The notes: a model not told the origin generated them from the letters alone. A DNA stretch of 64,000 nucleotides from an uncultured Candidatus Poseidoniales archaeon (GCA_902560445.1 CACELO010000001.1:1-64000), one strand, 5' to 3'. Shown: positions 1-9,523, counted from the first letter of the stretch. A program made the numbers and translations.

Positions 1-2
1 AC

Positions 3-845
3 GCCGAAGTCAAGCGATTAACAGGCGCATTACAGTCGATGAAGCGAGCCAATAAGTACGATAAATCAATCTCTCAAAAGCGATTTTTATTGGCTAGAGC
101 ACAAGGTGAACTACGCTGGCTGAAGTCTCTAAAGCCCCGTCAGCGTAGAGGATTGAATTTCCGTCTCGAATCGACTGAAAAGAGCAGTTTAGAAGTTCTT
201 GATTTCCATGATGCCACATTGACATTTGAAGGACTCAATCGCCCGATAATCAAGGGCCTAGAAGTAGGCGTTTCCAGAGGCCAGAAAATAGGCATTGTCG
301 GCCCTAACGGAGCAGGAAAAACCACGATACTGCGGATTATTCAAGGAGAACTTGAACTCGATTCCGGTAGTATCGATGTAAAGCCCGGTGTTCAGATCGG
401 ATATTTCCATCAAGACCACCGATCACTAAATTTCGACTTAACTCCGGTAGACCAGATTAGAGCACTCAAACCAAGGATGGATTATGGCGACATTCGAGCT
501 CTGCTCGGCCGCTTCCAATTTACAAGTGAAATGGTGGAAACTAAGTTAGCAAAATTAAGTGGAGGGGAGAGGGCCCGAATAGCCCTCCTGAAATTACTAC
601 TCGAAGAGAACAATCTACTGCTTCTCGATGAGCCTACAAATCATTTGGACACCGATGCCAAAGAGGCTCTAGAGGAGGCTTTGGTAGAATATGATGGAAG
701 TATAATTACAGTCAGCCACGATCGATTTTTCCTAGACAGAATCTGTGATACGATTTGGGAATTACCGGCCGATGGAAGTATGTGGATTTGGCCTGGTAAT
801 TATTCGGATTACATACGACGTAAGCGCGCCTCGGAATCTCAGTGA
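3..845 (+). CDS. ABC-F family ATPase, 3' part (5' end outside window)
   Basis: This reading frame is open to the left edge, so the gene starts outside the window. What remains is the basic, Arg/Lys-rich interdomain linker followed by the second ABC nucleotide-binding domain. Counting from the first internal Met at 39, Walker A (GPNGAGKT) is near residues 88-95, the LSGGE signature near 172, and Walker B running into the DEPTNHLD motif near 196. The switch His follows in TVSHDRFFLD. DEPTNHLD and the absence of membrane segments are hallmarks of the soluble ABC-F (Uup/EttA-like) ATPases that act on ribosomes. Membership in ABC-F is well supported; the exact subfamily cannot be told without the first half. 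An in-frame Met at 39 is probably internal, because the linker normally follows a first ABC domain. Confidence 0.88.
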   Translation, partial: AEVKRLTGALQSMKRANKYDKSISQKRFLLARAQGELRWLKSLKPRQRRGLNFRLESTEKSSLEVLDFHDATLTFEGLNRPIIKGLEVGVSRGQKIGIVGPNGAGKTTILRIIQGELELDSGSIDVKPGVQIGYFHQDHRSLNFDLTPVDQIRALKPRMDYGDIRALLGRFQFTSEMVETKLAKLSGGERARIALLKLLLEENNLLLLDEPTNHLDTDAKEALEEALVEYDGSIITVSHDRFFLDRICDTIWELPADGSMWIWPGNYSDYIRRKRASESQ

Positions 846-879
846 TAATGCCATAAACACCTCCAGAATTACAGTTATT

Positions 880-891
880 CGGACCTGTCCG
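880..891. promoter_or_regulatory. Short inverted repeat between genes
   Basis: CGGAC-CT-GTCCG is a perfect 5-bp inverted repeat with a 2-nt loop, followed by a run of seven C. It lies in the 83-bp gap between the ABC-F gene and the large surface-protein gene. It could be a 3'-end hairpin of the first or an upstream element of the second. The sequence does not decide. Confidence 0.3.
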
Positions 892-928
892 GCCCCCCCT
901 CTATCTGCTCACAAGGCTCTCGACCCCT

Positions 929-3900
929 ATGGTCGCAAGCCTAACCCCTCCTCTGACCACTGAAAATAACAGAATCGAAATCAATCAAGCACAACTCGCT
1001 GCTACCCTTGCTTTGCTAATGCTGAGTGCCCTTCTAGCACCATCGCTGTTAGCCGCTTCCGGCGAGGTAGAAGAGTTGGCAAATGAACCGACTCGGTTTC
1101 CAACGGCGAACGGAACTATCGATGATAGCGACGCTCAGACTCTACTTACCAACTTGAATGCAAACAATCCTATCGACGTCATGGGGGTAATGGATGACTC
1201 GAACAGGATACACCTTGTTTGGATTGAGAACACTAGCACACCACTTCTAAGGTATGCATTAATTCAAATTTCCACTGGCGTCGATACGGTCCTAATTTCG
1301 ACTACACAGGTTGGTGGTTCCAATGCCTCATCACTCTCTGGCCCTTCTATGGTAGTCGATTCACAAGGTAGAGCACACATCGTTTGGGAAGTCACTGATA
1401 CGGATATTCTCTACACATTATTGGATCCTTCAGAGGATGACCTAGACGGTTCCTCTGGTGATATACAGAACATGACTATTGCTTCCCATACCGTTGCCGA
1501 TGGCAGCGGAACTCGTAATTCTCCAGATATTGCTGTAGATTCATATGATGCGGTTCACATTGTCTGGGTCGATACATACGATCCACAGGGCTTGTACTTC
1601 GGTAGTCCGCTAATTTATTACTGCATGCTTTCCCATGATTCAAATAATGGCTTCCAAGTTCTAATCAATTCAACAATGGTCACTCCGGCGTTAGGCCATA
1701 GAGGCAATCCAGCAATTAGCATAGGTGCAAACAACACCGCAGTTATCGTTTGGGAAGATACCAGAGGTTCGATAGTTGAGTATGTGGGACTCATCGACTC
1801 CTCAGGTTCAATGACAACCGAGTGGGCCGATATGTGTGCAGTATTCTACGGTGGAGCTCTGACAACAGGTGAGAACTTTGCTGGGATTAAGCCAATGCTT
1901 GAAGCAGCTAGTATCACCGTTCTAGAAACATTATACACACTCAGTGGAAATATGCACAACGCGAATCAACATGCTAATTGCGCTAATGCAATTACAACAG
2001 GTGACGATGGTTCGAACGGCCCACGTTCGACATATCTTGGTCAGAACGCCACCGACACAACCGGTGGAATCAGACCTCTGACGGAAGTCATGTTCAATGG
2101 TTCAGCACTATCAATCCCATCCGATTGGGGATACAATTCTGAGATGTGGGGACCAGGTTCTACATGGGCGTGTGAATCTTGGAGAGATTCTTCAGGTTCG
2201 ATGCCGGGGAACCCTGCAACCGCTATAGACCACTCTTGGAATCCAAACGCCACCAAACTGATCCTTCCAGTATCGGACGAGGGTCCATTTGGAGGCTCGC
2301 CGGCTCTTTATGCGGATGATTACCAAAGTGTTGACGAGGCACACGATGCTTGCTTACAAGCAGGCATAACTCCAGTTCCTGTTGCTGGCACAACTTCTTA
2401 TGGTCCAAATACCAATACCTACGAAGACACAAGCGTACGTTACCACATGATGAACCTCGCTCATTGCCCGGACATGAATAATATCGGTATACACACACGT
2501 ACTTGCGATGGTACATCTGTAAGAAATACCAGTGCCGGTGGAGAACTATTTTACTATCCCACTGAAGAATTAACTGAATTCCACGGAGATTTCGAGGTCG
2601 GTTACATCGCTAATGGATGGACTCAAGTCGGCCCAAGCAGCTACTGGTGGTTCGCCCAAAGTGATCGAATCATTGATGGAAATTACACCGCTCAATCAGG
2701 GAACCTCACTCACAACCAACACTCAACTTTGGAATATGCTGGGGCAATGGCATCGGGAACACTATCTTTCAATTACTCAGTATCTAGCGAGGCAAACTAC
2801 GACTATCTATTGTTCTGTATAGATAACCCAAATTGCTCGAGAAGCTCGTTTACCTCAGCTTGGTCTGGAGAAAGTAACGGCACCTATACAGCAACGGTTT
2901 CACCAGGATATCACACATACACCTGGAAGTATGTCAAAGACGGTTCAGTGTCTCACGGAAATGACTCAGCCTGGATTGACAACGTACAGCTTCCAATTGC
3001 TTCATACACCGAAGAAATGAACAATATGGTGAGTGCAATAATCAACATAACAACAGGAAGTGGGGCAACCAATACATTCCTCACTGTCTTGAACCCCTAC
3101 TCTATTCTCTCGAACCCAAGGTCAAGTTGGTCCTTGGGAGATTCAGGACACACTATTGATGAAAATACAGGTCAATATCGGGAAGATATCGGACCAGATA
3201 CCGATTGGTACTGGAGAGAAGATGGTGGCGGCTGGGATACTGTCGGCCATCTAGTACTAATCAATGATACTCAAATCTCCAAAGGTCACGGATGGGCATT
3301 AAATCCAGATGTCAATGTAGACGAGGACGGTAATATCCACATTGTTTGGATTGATGGTAGAGGCGAATTCCCTTCCAAAGACGGGCCAAGTCAACTGCAC
3401 TACATGCAACTAGATCCAGACAGACAAGGGGAACTAGACGGAGAGCCCAATGGGCTTGTATTATCAGAAGTATCTACTGTCAAAGATACAGCAGTACTTT
3501 CCTCTAATCTTATTTGGGGAGCAAACCCAAGGGTCGATTTCGACCGCGATGATTCAATTCACATTACTTGGTTCGAATCCGGTGCAAAATGGGATGCAGA
3601 TGTGGTTGAGCTTCGCTGGACTAGAATCCAATCTCCAGTGATGAATGAATTTGAGGAATTACCATTGAATCGTTATCTTACTCAGGCATATAGTGTTGTT
3701 AATACACGAACAATCACGAGTAGTTCAGATAATTTGATGGGAATATTTGGTAGTGAATTTGATGCTAGCGCCCAACCGATAGTCAAGTTCGCTTGGCCCG
3801 AGCGAACAATCGCTTGGACTGCAAATGATTGCACTGATGAAGAATTTTTAGTTAACAAGTGGGATGTTTGTATGTGGAGCGAGGATTTGTACGATATGTC

Positions 3901-5794
3901 ACTAAATCTTGAGCCAACAGAAACAGGTTATGTCACAATTCAACCGGACCAATCGATAGAAGTAGAAATGAATCTTCGTGCAATCCAAATTCCGGGTGAG
4001 GTCGACATCGTTACAATTGATGTAGATGGCACACTGGATCTTTGGGACATTACCGCTGGATTCGGCGATAATTATCAACCCACGGCATCGATTGCAGAGG
4101 GCACCTCAGAAGAGGTCAACTTACAAATCCGAGCCCCAGATATACGGCAAGTCAATGAAGACCAGTCCTTTGATGTTGTAGTCAATATACAATCTTCCTC
4201 AGATCAGTTTGCAACTGCCGAGCAATTGGTAAGGATCAATCTAGTGAATAATAATGATTGGAATGACGATGATCAAGACGGAATCTTAGATGAATATGAT
4301 TTGTGCCAGTTCGGTGAGAGTGGTTGGGAATCTACTGCCATGACTGATTATGATGGAGATGGCTGTAAAGATGAATCAGAAGATGTCGACGATGATAATG
4401 ACGGAGTAGAGGATGCTCTAGATGAATGCCCAACCGGTGTAATGAATCCAGATAGAGTCGATGTAGACTTCGATGGTTGTGACGATATTCTGGAAGATAC
4501 TGATATCGACGGTGACGCGGTTCTAAACCACGAAGACCTATGTCCGGAAGGCGCGCAATACTGGAATACATTCTCAACCGATCACGATGGTGATGGTTGC
4601 CGAGATATGGATGAAGATGATAACGACGATAATGACCCTTATCTCGATGTATATGATGACTGCCCAACAGGGGTAATAGGTTGGACAGGAATAGCCTATG
4701 ACCACGATTCTGACGGTTGTCAAGATCATGAGGAAGATCCAGATGATGATAATGACGGGGTACTAGATAGAGAGGATTCCTGTCCATACGGAATGCTAGA
4801 TTGGACTTCAAATGAGATTAGTGACCAAGATGGAGACGGCTGCAATGATGTTTACGAGGATGCCGATGTAGATGCGGATGGAGTACTTGATATCGAGGAT
4901 TCTTGCATCTCAGGAAAATCTGGATGGGAATCCACGACTTTGAATGATTGGGACAGAGATGGTTGTCACGATACAGAGGAAGATGATGATGACGATAATG
5001 ACGGTTTCCTAGACTTCGAAGACTCTTGTATTCGTAGCTCGAGTCCAAACCTAGTTGATGCAGATATGGATGGTTGTGATGACCGTGGAGAAGATACAGA
5101 TTTGGATAACGATGGAATTGAATCATCAGAAGATAATTGTGAAATAAATCCAAATCCAGGGTGGGTATCGTCGCTTAATTCCGACCGTGATCGAGATGGT
5201 TGTGCAGATGCAACCGAAGACCTCGACGATGATGGTGATGGAGTTCTCGACGTCGAGGATGCATGCCCTACCAGCACTCGAATTACAATCGACCATGATA
5301 GCGATGGCTGCATGGATGAATACGATCTTGATGATGATAACGATGGAGTGCCGGACACCAAAGATCAGTGTGCCCATGGAGCAATCGCTTGGATTTCCAC
5401 AAAGGAAACAGATATCGATGGCGACGGCTGTCAAGATTCAATTGAAGACAAATCATTACCTCGAGGAATTGTTCAGACAATCACCGATTCACCTGTCCTG
5501 ATGGCAGCAATTTCGGGCTTAGCTCTAATTGTACTGTTGGGGGCAGTTCTACAGCGCCGTTCAGAACGCCGAGGTCAAGCCGGAGTTAGAGACAATACAC
5601 GAGACGTCATGGATTCTATGCGAGACGAGGACGAACTATGGAAGGTGAAGACTGAAGCTATACAGATTCCTAGTAAGGCAGAGGTAAAGGATGACAGCCA
5701 GTACCTTAGATTAGTCGAAACCGGTTATTCACCTGAAGTTGCGAGGGCAATCGTAGCCTCAGAGGATGCAGTGAGAAAACAGTCTGAGGAGTGA
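929..5794 (+). CDS. Giant secreted, membrane-anchored surface protein with Asp-rich TSP3-like repeats
   Basis: This is a 1621-residue protein. An N-terminal hydrophobic segment (about residues 22-43) looks like a signal peptide. Residues 80-1000 are rich in motifs such as HIVWVD and HIVWID that recur as in sialidase/BNR-like beta-propellers, with a carbohydrate-binding-like stretch near 660-690. From about 1108 to 1510 there are roughly a dozen DxDxDGxxD units with paired Cys (for example DQDGDGCND), resembling calcium-binding thrombospondin type 3 repeats. A single membrane helix at about 1520-1540 is followed by basic RRSERR and a tail of about 70 residues, so most of the protein should be outside the cell. 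Role is unknown; adhesion or polymer binding is inference. ATG 929 is the only start that keeps the signal peptide. Confidence 0.85.
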   Translation: MVASLTPPLTTENNRIEINQAQLAATLALLMLSALLAPSLLAASGEVEELANEPTRFPTANGTIDDSDAQTLLTNLNANNPIDVMGVMDDSNRIHLVWIENTSTPLLRYALIQISTGVDTVLISTTQVGGSNASSLSGPSMVVDSQGRAHIVWEVTDTDILYTLLDPSEDDLDGSSGDIQNMTIASHTVADGSGTRNSPDIAVDSYDAVHIVWVDTYDPQGLYFGSPLIYYCMLSHDSNNGFQVLINSTMVTPALGHRGNPAISIGANNTAVIVWEDTRGSIVEYVGLIDSSGSMTTEWADMCAVFYGGALTTGENFAGIKPMLEAASITVLETLYTLSGNMHNANQHANCANAITTGDDGSNGPRSTYLGQNATDTTGGIRPLTEVMFNGSALSIPSDWGYNSEMWGPGSTWACESWRDSSGSMPGNPATAIDHSWNPNATKLILPVSDEGPFGGSPALYADDYQSVDEAHDACLQAGITPVPVAGTTSYGPNTNTYEDTSVRYHMMNLAHCPDMNNIGIHTRTCDGTSVRNTSAGGELFYYPTEELTEFHGDFEVGYIANGWTQVGPSSYWWFAQSDRIIDGNYTAQSGNLTHNQHSTLEYAGAMASGTLSFNYSVSSEANYDYLLFCIDNPNCSRSSFTSAWSGESNGTYTATVSPGYHTYTWKYVKDGSVSHGNDSAWIDNVQLPIASYTEEMNNMVSAIINITTGSGATNTFLTVLNPYSILSNPRSSWSLGDSGHTIDENTGQYREDIGPDTDWYWREDGGGWDTVGHLVLINDTQISKGHGWALNPDVNVDEDGNIHIVWIDGRGEFPSKDGPSQLHYMQLDPDRQGELDGEPNGLVLSEVSTVKDTAVLSSNLIWGANPRVDFDRDDSIHITWFESGAKWDADVVELRWTRIQSPVMNEFEELPLNRYLTQAYSVVNTRTITSSSDNLMGIFGSEFDASAQPIVKFAWPERTIAWTANDCTDEEFLVNKWDVCMWSEDLYDMSLNLEPTETGYVTIQPDQSIEVEMNLRAIQIPGEVDIVTIDVDGTLDLWDITAGFGDNYQPTASIAEGTSEEVNLQIRAPDIRQVNEDQSFDVVVNIQSSSDQFATAEQLVRINLVNNNDWNDDDQDGILDEYDLCQFGESGWESTAMTDYDGDGCKDESEDVDDDNDGVEDALDECPTGVMNPDRVDVDFDGCDDILEDTDIDGDAVLNHEDLCPEGAQYWNTFSTDHDGDGCRDMDEDDNDDNDPYLDVYDDCPTGVIGWTGIAYDHDSDGCQDHEEDPDDDNDGVLDREDSCPYGMLDWTSNEISDQDGDGCNDVYEDADVDADGVLDIEDSCISGKSGWESTTLNDWDRDGCHDTEEDDDDDNDGFLDFEDSCIRSSSPNLVDADMDGCDDRGEDTDLDNDGIESSEDNCEINPNPGWVSSLNSDRDRDGCADATEDLDDDGDGVLDVEDACPTSTRITIDHDSDGCMDEYDLDDDNDGVPDTKDQCAHGAIAWISTKETDIDGDGCQDSIEDKSLPRGIVQTITDSPVLMAAISGLALIVLLGAVLQRRSERRGQAGVRDNTRDVMDSMRDEDELWKVKTEAIQIPSKAEVKDDSQYLRLVETGYSPEVARAIVASEDAVRKQSEE

Positions 5795-5842
5795 ACTCCT
5801 ATGACCGAGGGTTTGGATGGTATATCGCCATCCTTTCCCTCG
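5787..5842. terminator. Tandem hairpins after the surface-protein gene
   Basis: AGGAGT-GA-ACTCCT (5787-5800) overlaps the stop codon. It is followed by a larger imperfect palindrome at 5806-5842: CGAGGG, TTT, GGATGG, a 7-nt loop, CCATCC, TTT, CCCTCG, giving two 6-bp stems around a symmetric TTT/TTT internal loop. It may end the upstream transcript or serve as a binding site for the next gene's regulator. Confidence 0.5.
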
Positions 5843-5900
5843 CAACCAGTATTGAGCACCTTGAAAACTCCAAGGGGGGACTGAGGGTTGCGAGGCAACC
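5839..5900 (+). promoter_or_regulatory. Candidate switching leader before HTH_10 gene
   Basis: CTCGCAACC (5839-5847) is a perfect 9-nt complement of GGTTGCGAG (5886-5894). The left arm overlaps the 3' arm of the preceding hairpin (CCCTCG, 5837-5842). The right arm overlaps a second hairpin, GGTTGC-GAG-GCAACC (5886-5900), that ends two bases before ATG 5903. The pairings are mutually exclusive. A small hairpin CCTTG/CAAGG sits between the arms. Function is inference. Confidence 0.4.
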
Positions 5901-5902
5901 AC

Positions 5903-6556
5903 ATGAGAGCGGTCAGAGTAGAGTGCGCATTCTCTGCTATCGAGCACGACTCTAGAGCCCAAGCAGGCTTGCAATGCATTTCTTGGGACTTCCGTTCGAT
6001 GCTTGGTATGGTAGATGGGAACCTGCGAATAATGGTTGAGTGTATTACCATCGATGGCAATTGTCCACGCGATGGGACTTATGTCGATGGGATTCGCGTG
6101 GTCCAAATCCTCGAAGAGTGGCAATCTGATATACTAACTCACCATCTCGTTGTTCTGGAATTTTCATCCGATTTTGTTGGTCATTATTTCCATGATGGAG
6201 ATTTGGCGATACTTGCTGGTTCAAACTTCACGGCCAATGGCTTGGTGTTACAAATCGCAGGTCGCCATGAATCAATGGTTCGATTCCTGTCGGATGTCCG
6301 GACTAAGATTTCCGTTGAGCGTGTAACCTCTGCGAAGGGCTCGGAAGGTTTGGTTCAGAACGGCCCTACTTTGCAACAACACCGAGTTGTACGACTAGCA
6401 CACGAAAGCGGCTGGTATGAGGTGCCAAAGCGCACATCAATTCGAGAATTAGCAGACAAGCTCGGCCTTTCCAAGTCAACAGTTGCAGAGCAATTGGTTA
6501 AGGGTGAGGGTGAGATAGTTGCGAGTTTCCTAGACTCATCCTTGGGTTCTGAATGA
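5903..6556 (+). CDS. HTH_10 (bacterio-opsin activator-like) transcriptional regulator
   Basis: A 217-residue protein from ATG 5903. A TTG at 5888 would add five residues but lies inside a hairpin. The last 60 residues match the HTH_10 pattern: a leading helix (QQHRVVRLAHESGWYEVPKR), then TSIRELADKLGLSKSTVAEQL, in which the second part is the recognition helix. The N-terminal 140 residues are probably the sensor half seen in archaeal Bat-like regulators; no ligand residues are recognisable. It is preceded by competing hairpins and followed 58 bp later by a small zinc-ribbon gene. Regulator identity is well supported; its targets are not known. Confidence 0.8.
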   Translation: MRAVRVECAFSAIEHDSRAQAGLQCISWDFRSMLGMVDGNLRIMVECITIDGNCPRDGTYVDGIRVVQILEEWQSDILTHHLVVLEFSSDFVGHYFHDGDLAILAGSNFTANGLVLQIAGRHESMVRFLSDVRTKISVERVTSAKGSEGLVQNGPTLQQHRVVRLAHESGWYEVPKRTSIRELADKLGLSKSTVAEQLVKGEGEIVASFLDSSLGSE

Positions 6557-6614
6557 AGCCGCAATAGTGGAGGTTCATATGGGCGAAATAATTCGCACAA
6601 ATTGAGAGTGTACA

Positions 6615-7046
6615 ATGAGTAAGATTCCTGCTGTCAAACTACAGCAATTAATGGGTCTTGAAGAGTATGAACAGACCTTAGCCATAGATAGGGTAGCGAG
6701 CGAATTGGGGATCTCTTCAGAAGAGGTTCAGGCAGAATTAGATTCGGTAAACCCAGAGTCTTCAACAAACCAAATTGGTGCGCCACCTCTCGTTGAATCA
6801 CCAAAACGAAAATCGATTTTCTCACGCAACAAATCAAATACAGTAGACGATTCTCCAACATTCGTATCCGATGTGTCAAAATTCAGGGTATCGTATGATC
6901 CAAGCCATGAAGGAAAGAAAAGACAGAAGCAAGTCAATCAAGTGATTGTCTGCACTAATTGTTCTGCCCCTCTTGGTATTCCGGATATTCGCCCAATCAA
7001 GGTAACCTGCCCCTCGTGTGGCGTTGAGACTACTTATGAGAGTTAG
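6615..7046 (+). CDS. Small zinc-ribbon protein of unknown function
   Basis: A 143-residue protein. The N-terminal 40 residues form a predicted helical segment (VASELGISSEEVQAEL) that looks like a small helical or winged-helix interaction motif. A charged low-complexity linker follows. The C-terminus holds one zinc ribbon, CTNCSAPLG...CPSCG, with Cys pairs about 19 residues apart. There is no signal peptide or membrane segment, so it is probably cytoplasmic and binds nucleic acid or protein. It ends four bases into the 3' end of the convergent DUF373 gene. No family name can be given. Confidence 0.65.
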   Translation: MSKIPAVKLQQLMGLEEYEQTLAIDRVASELGISSEEVQAELDSVNPESSTNQIGAPPLVESPKRKSIFSRNKSNTVDDSPTFVSDVSKFRVSYDPSHEGKKRQKQVNQVIVCTNCSAPLGIPDIRPIKVTCPSCGVETTYES

Positions 7047-8221
7047 ATACCCCAGTACCGATTACTTCCATCGTCATCAGTTTCCGCAGTAACCGAATCA
7101 ATTGCAGTCTTCAGGAGATAGTAGAAGACAATCGCGATAATTGGGAATAACCAGGTGTCTGAGACGTTACCCGCGGTGATGTCGTAATCCTCACCACCCA
7201 ACTCAGCTAGTGTGACCTCAATAACAGCCTTGGTGATAGAATAGACTACTGCACCGAACCCTAGCAGAAGCATACTTTGACCGGTGAAAGAACCTTCCTT
7301 CCAACGTAGAACACCAAGTGAGAGAACAAAGGAGAAAGCCGCTACTAGAATCCATGTCAATGCTTGGTCGATTGCGATTATCCACACTGCAAAATCTCGA
7401 TTCACTGCGTCCAAGTCGAAGGAATCAATTCGAGTGAATGTATCTAAAACATAGGTATTCAATTCTGTAGTTTCGCCGTAAAAGACTGAAAAGAAAGTCA
7501 ATATAGAAAATAGCACCGAAACAATCGATAATCCCCATAACAAAGAGGACCAAATTCCTCCGGTAGCGCTTTCTCTCATATCTATCATCAGTCGCTCCAA
7601 TTGGTGTTCCCAACCCAACCCTTTGGCAAGAATCCAGATTCCAATAATCAATGGCATAGCCCCGATTAGAACGGCACCATTTGGCAAAATCAATCCAAGC
7701 CCGAAGATAATCAAAAATAAGGCCGCAGGGACCAGTAGACGGGCCCTCCAACGAGGGTCTTCGATAGCCTTGGCGATGTAGTAGTAGGTGCTCTCAATCC
7801 CCTTTGATTGTCTAACGATGATTTTCTCAACGTGATCTACTCTGACTCTAGAGGTTAGGATAGGTAGCGATGCCTCATCATCTGCTCCATCGGTGACCAA
7901 TACAGCCGTATCCGGTTGAAATTCCTGAATCACTTCGTCGAGTTGGCTAGCGATTACTCGATCGGACCGAGGGCCTACTCGAACATCGCCAGTTAGAATC
8001 GCGATTTCAATCTCATCATCACCTTCATTCCTTTCATTCAAACGGTCATGATGATGAAGTGCTCCTAGAATCGCGTTTGTATCGGATTCTTCTGGGTCAG
8101 CAATACCTAGCTTTAGGGCTGCAGTCAAGGTTGCTTTACGTCCGATGATAGGTCCTCGAATTCCAGCTTTAACACCGAGATCATTGTCTCTATCAATAGT
8201 GATAACGAGTATCCGCACCAT
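7043..8221 (-). CDS. DUF373 family archaeal membrane protein
   Basis: A 392-residue protein starting at ATG 8221 (MVRILVITIDRDND). The longer frame to 8263 would overlap the upstream gene. The N-terminal 160 residues form a soluble Rossmann-like domain with the DUF373 opening motif DRDNDLG and AALKLGIADPEESD. About six hydrophobic spans follow from residue 165 on, including PAALFLIIFGLGLILP. DUF373 proteins are widespread in archaea and have no established function. It lies directly downstream of the primase large subunit gene on the same strand and is probably co-transcribed. Family assignment rests on motif recognition. Confidence 0.85.
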   Translation of the reverse strand: MVRILVITIDRDNDLGVKAGIRGPIIGRKATLTAALKLGIADPEESDTNAILGALHHHDRLNERNEGDDEIEIAILTGDVRVGPRSDRVIASQLDEVIQEFQPDTAVLVTDGADDEASLPILTSRVRVDHVEKIIVRQSKGIESTYYYIAKAIEDPRWRARLLVPAALFLIIFGLGLILPNGAVLIGAMPLIIGIWILAKGLGWEHQLERLMIDMRESATGGIWSSLLWGLSIVSVLFSILTFFSVFYGETTELNTYVLDTFTRIDSFDLDAVNRDFAVWIIAIDQALTWILVAAFSFVLSLGVLRWKEGSFTGQSMLLLGFGAVVYSITKAVIEVTLAELGGEDYDITAGNVSDTWLFPIIAIVFYYLLKTAIDSVTAETDDDGSNRYWGI

Positions 8222-8262
8222 ACAGGAAGCCTCCGTTGCGAAGCGCAATGAACCCTTCCCCA

Positions 8263-9456
8263 TTATGAAGAATCGGCAGGATTGTTCGCTTCAGACGCAC
8301 CTTCGGTGCGTTCTTTGGTGTCTTCGGATTGAGAGGAATGACCTTCATTCTGGTATCGTCTTCGTTGCTTGGCTCTGAGATATTTTAGTGGATGATTCAT
8401 CCACTCTTGATCGCACAAACGGTCGTCTCCGGGATTTACAGGGCAGCGCGCCCCAGTCTTCAGTGCAGAGCATCCGTGAGGTGTGTATTGGTGTTCGTAG
8501 ATGTGGCCTACTTGGTATGATGTGGTCTCGGCATTGTAGTCGGGAGCGTTTGCAAAAAACGAGCAAGTGATTTCTGGCGTATGTCCCATTGCTCTTGACA
8601 TAGCGGCCAAAAATACTCGGCCAGTATGATTGACATTGATGCCTTGACTCAATTCAGCTACTGCAGATTCGAAACAAGGCGGCCAATCCTCTCGCACGGC
8701 CGCCGTCATAGGCATCTCTGCGCTTACTCGTTCAGATAGCAAGCCGAGAATTCGATCGACCGGATCTGCAAACAGACCTGCAAATGCATCGTCCATTTTA
8801 TCCATCCTGTCATTACAATCCTCAGTCAAAGATTGGCGAACTCGCTCCTTCAATAGGCGCGCAGTACGTTGTTGACTGTTTTCTCCGCTGGCTGGGTCCA
8901 TCTGTACCCAACCTTCTTTCACCGGTCGGTTAACCAGTCTCCAGTACCCTCCGGTTATTTTCGGACATAGTTCTAAGAAATCCACCATCGGAACATGATA
9001 GATGATTTCAGTCGTTCCGGCAACTGGTTCACTACGAATATCAGACAGATAGGTACGAGCGATAATTTCGAAGTGATATGCATCCATTCCAAAAAGTTGG
9101 TCAGCGCGACTAGATTCACCCTCCACCCAGCGGTTTAGCAATCGTTCTTCGAATGAAGCACAGACGACTAGCATTGCGTGTAAGAAGGATAGAGCCTCAG
9201 TCATACGGCCAACGTCAGAGGATAGGTCGACGGTAGTGTTCGAGTCCACTCCCTCCTTGTGTACTACCGATTCGACAAGACGTAAACTTCCACGCCGCCT
9301 GATATCTTCTAACCAAGGCTCTTCGATAAGCCCTTCAACAGAAATTCCATTGTCATTTAGTTGGTTACGAATGAAATTTCGACTCTGTGGCAGGAAGGGA
9401 TAGCGCGCTAATACAGACTCATCTTCGATGGCCGGTGGAGTGAGCGGCATTGGCAT
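8263..9456 (-). CDS. priL: DNA primase large subunit PriL (Fe-S)
   Basis: A 397-residue protein from ATG 9456; ATG 9450 is equally possible, and a TTG at 9489 would overlap the divergent gene's 5' region. PriL pairs with the catalytic PriS subunit to make RNA/DNA primers for replication. Four conserved Cys of the 4Fe-4S cluster are visible: WPPC near residue 261, HGC near 329, GARC near 338 and DRLC near 348, with the YQVGHIYEH motif just before the second. The C-terminal 40 residues are a low-complexity polar tail. priS is not in the window. A second replication gene, the DP2 gene, lies 0.8 kb away. Confidence 0.92.
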   Translation of the reverse strand: MPMPLTPPAIEDESVLARYPFLPQSRNFIRNQLNDNGISVEGLIEEPWLEDIRRRGSLRLVESVVHKEGVDSNTTVDLSSDVGRMTEALSFLHAMLVVCASFEERLLNRWVEGESSRADQLFGMDAYHFEIIARTYLSDIRSEPVAGTTEIIYHVPMVDFLELCPKITGGYWRLVNRPVKEGWVQMDPASGENSQQRTARLLKERVRQSLTEDCNDRMDKMDDAFAGLFADPVDRILGLLSERVSAEMPMTAAVREDWPPCFESAVAELSQGINVNHTGRVFLAAMSRAMGHTPEITCSFFANAPDYNAETTSYQVGHIYEHQYTPHGCSALKTGARCPVNPGDDRLCDQEWMNHPLKYLRAKQRRRYQNEGHSSQSEDTKERTEGASEANNPADSS

Positions 9457-9523
9457 TGTAAGCCGCAATATATCGAGAGGGTATTTCAAGACTCACCGAA
9501 TCCTTCCACTGGAGAAGTGTCTG

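Noticed and set aside
4332-5434. Several long minus-strand frames opposite the TSP3-like repeats
   Set aside because: They arise from repetitive Asp codons read on the other strand (His/Arg/Leu- or Ser-rich), with no start signal or family.
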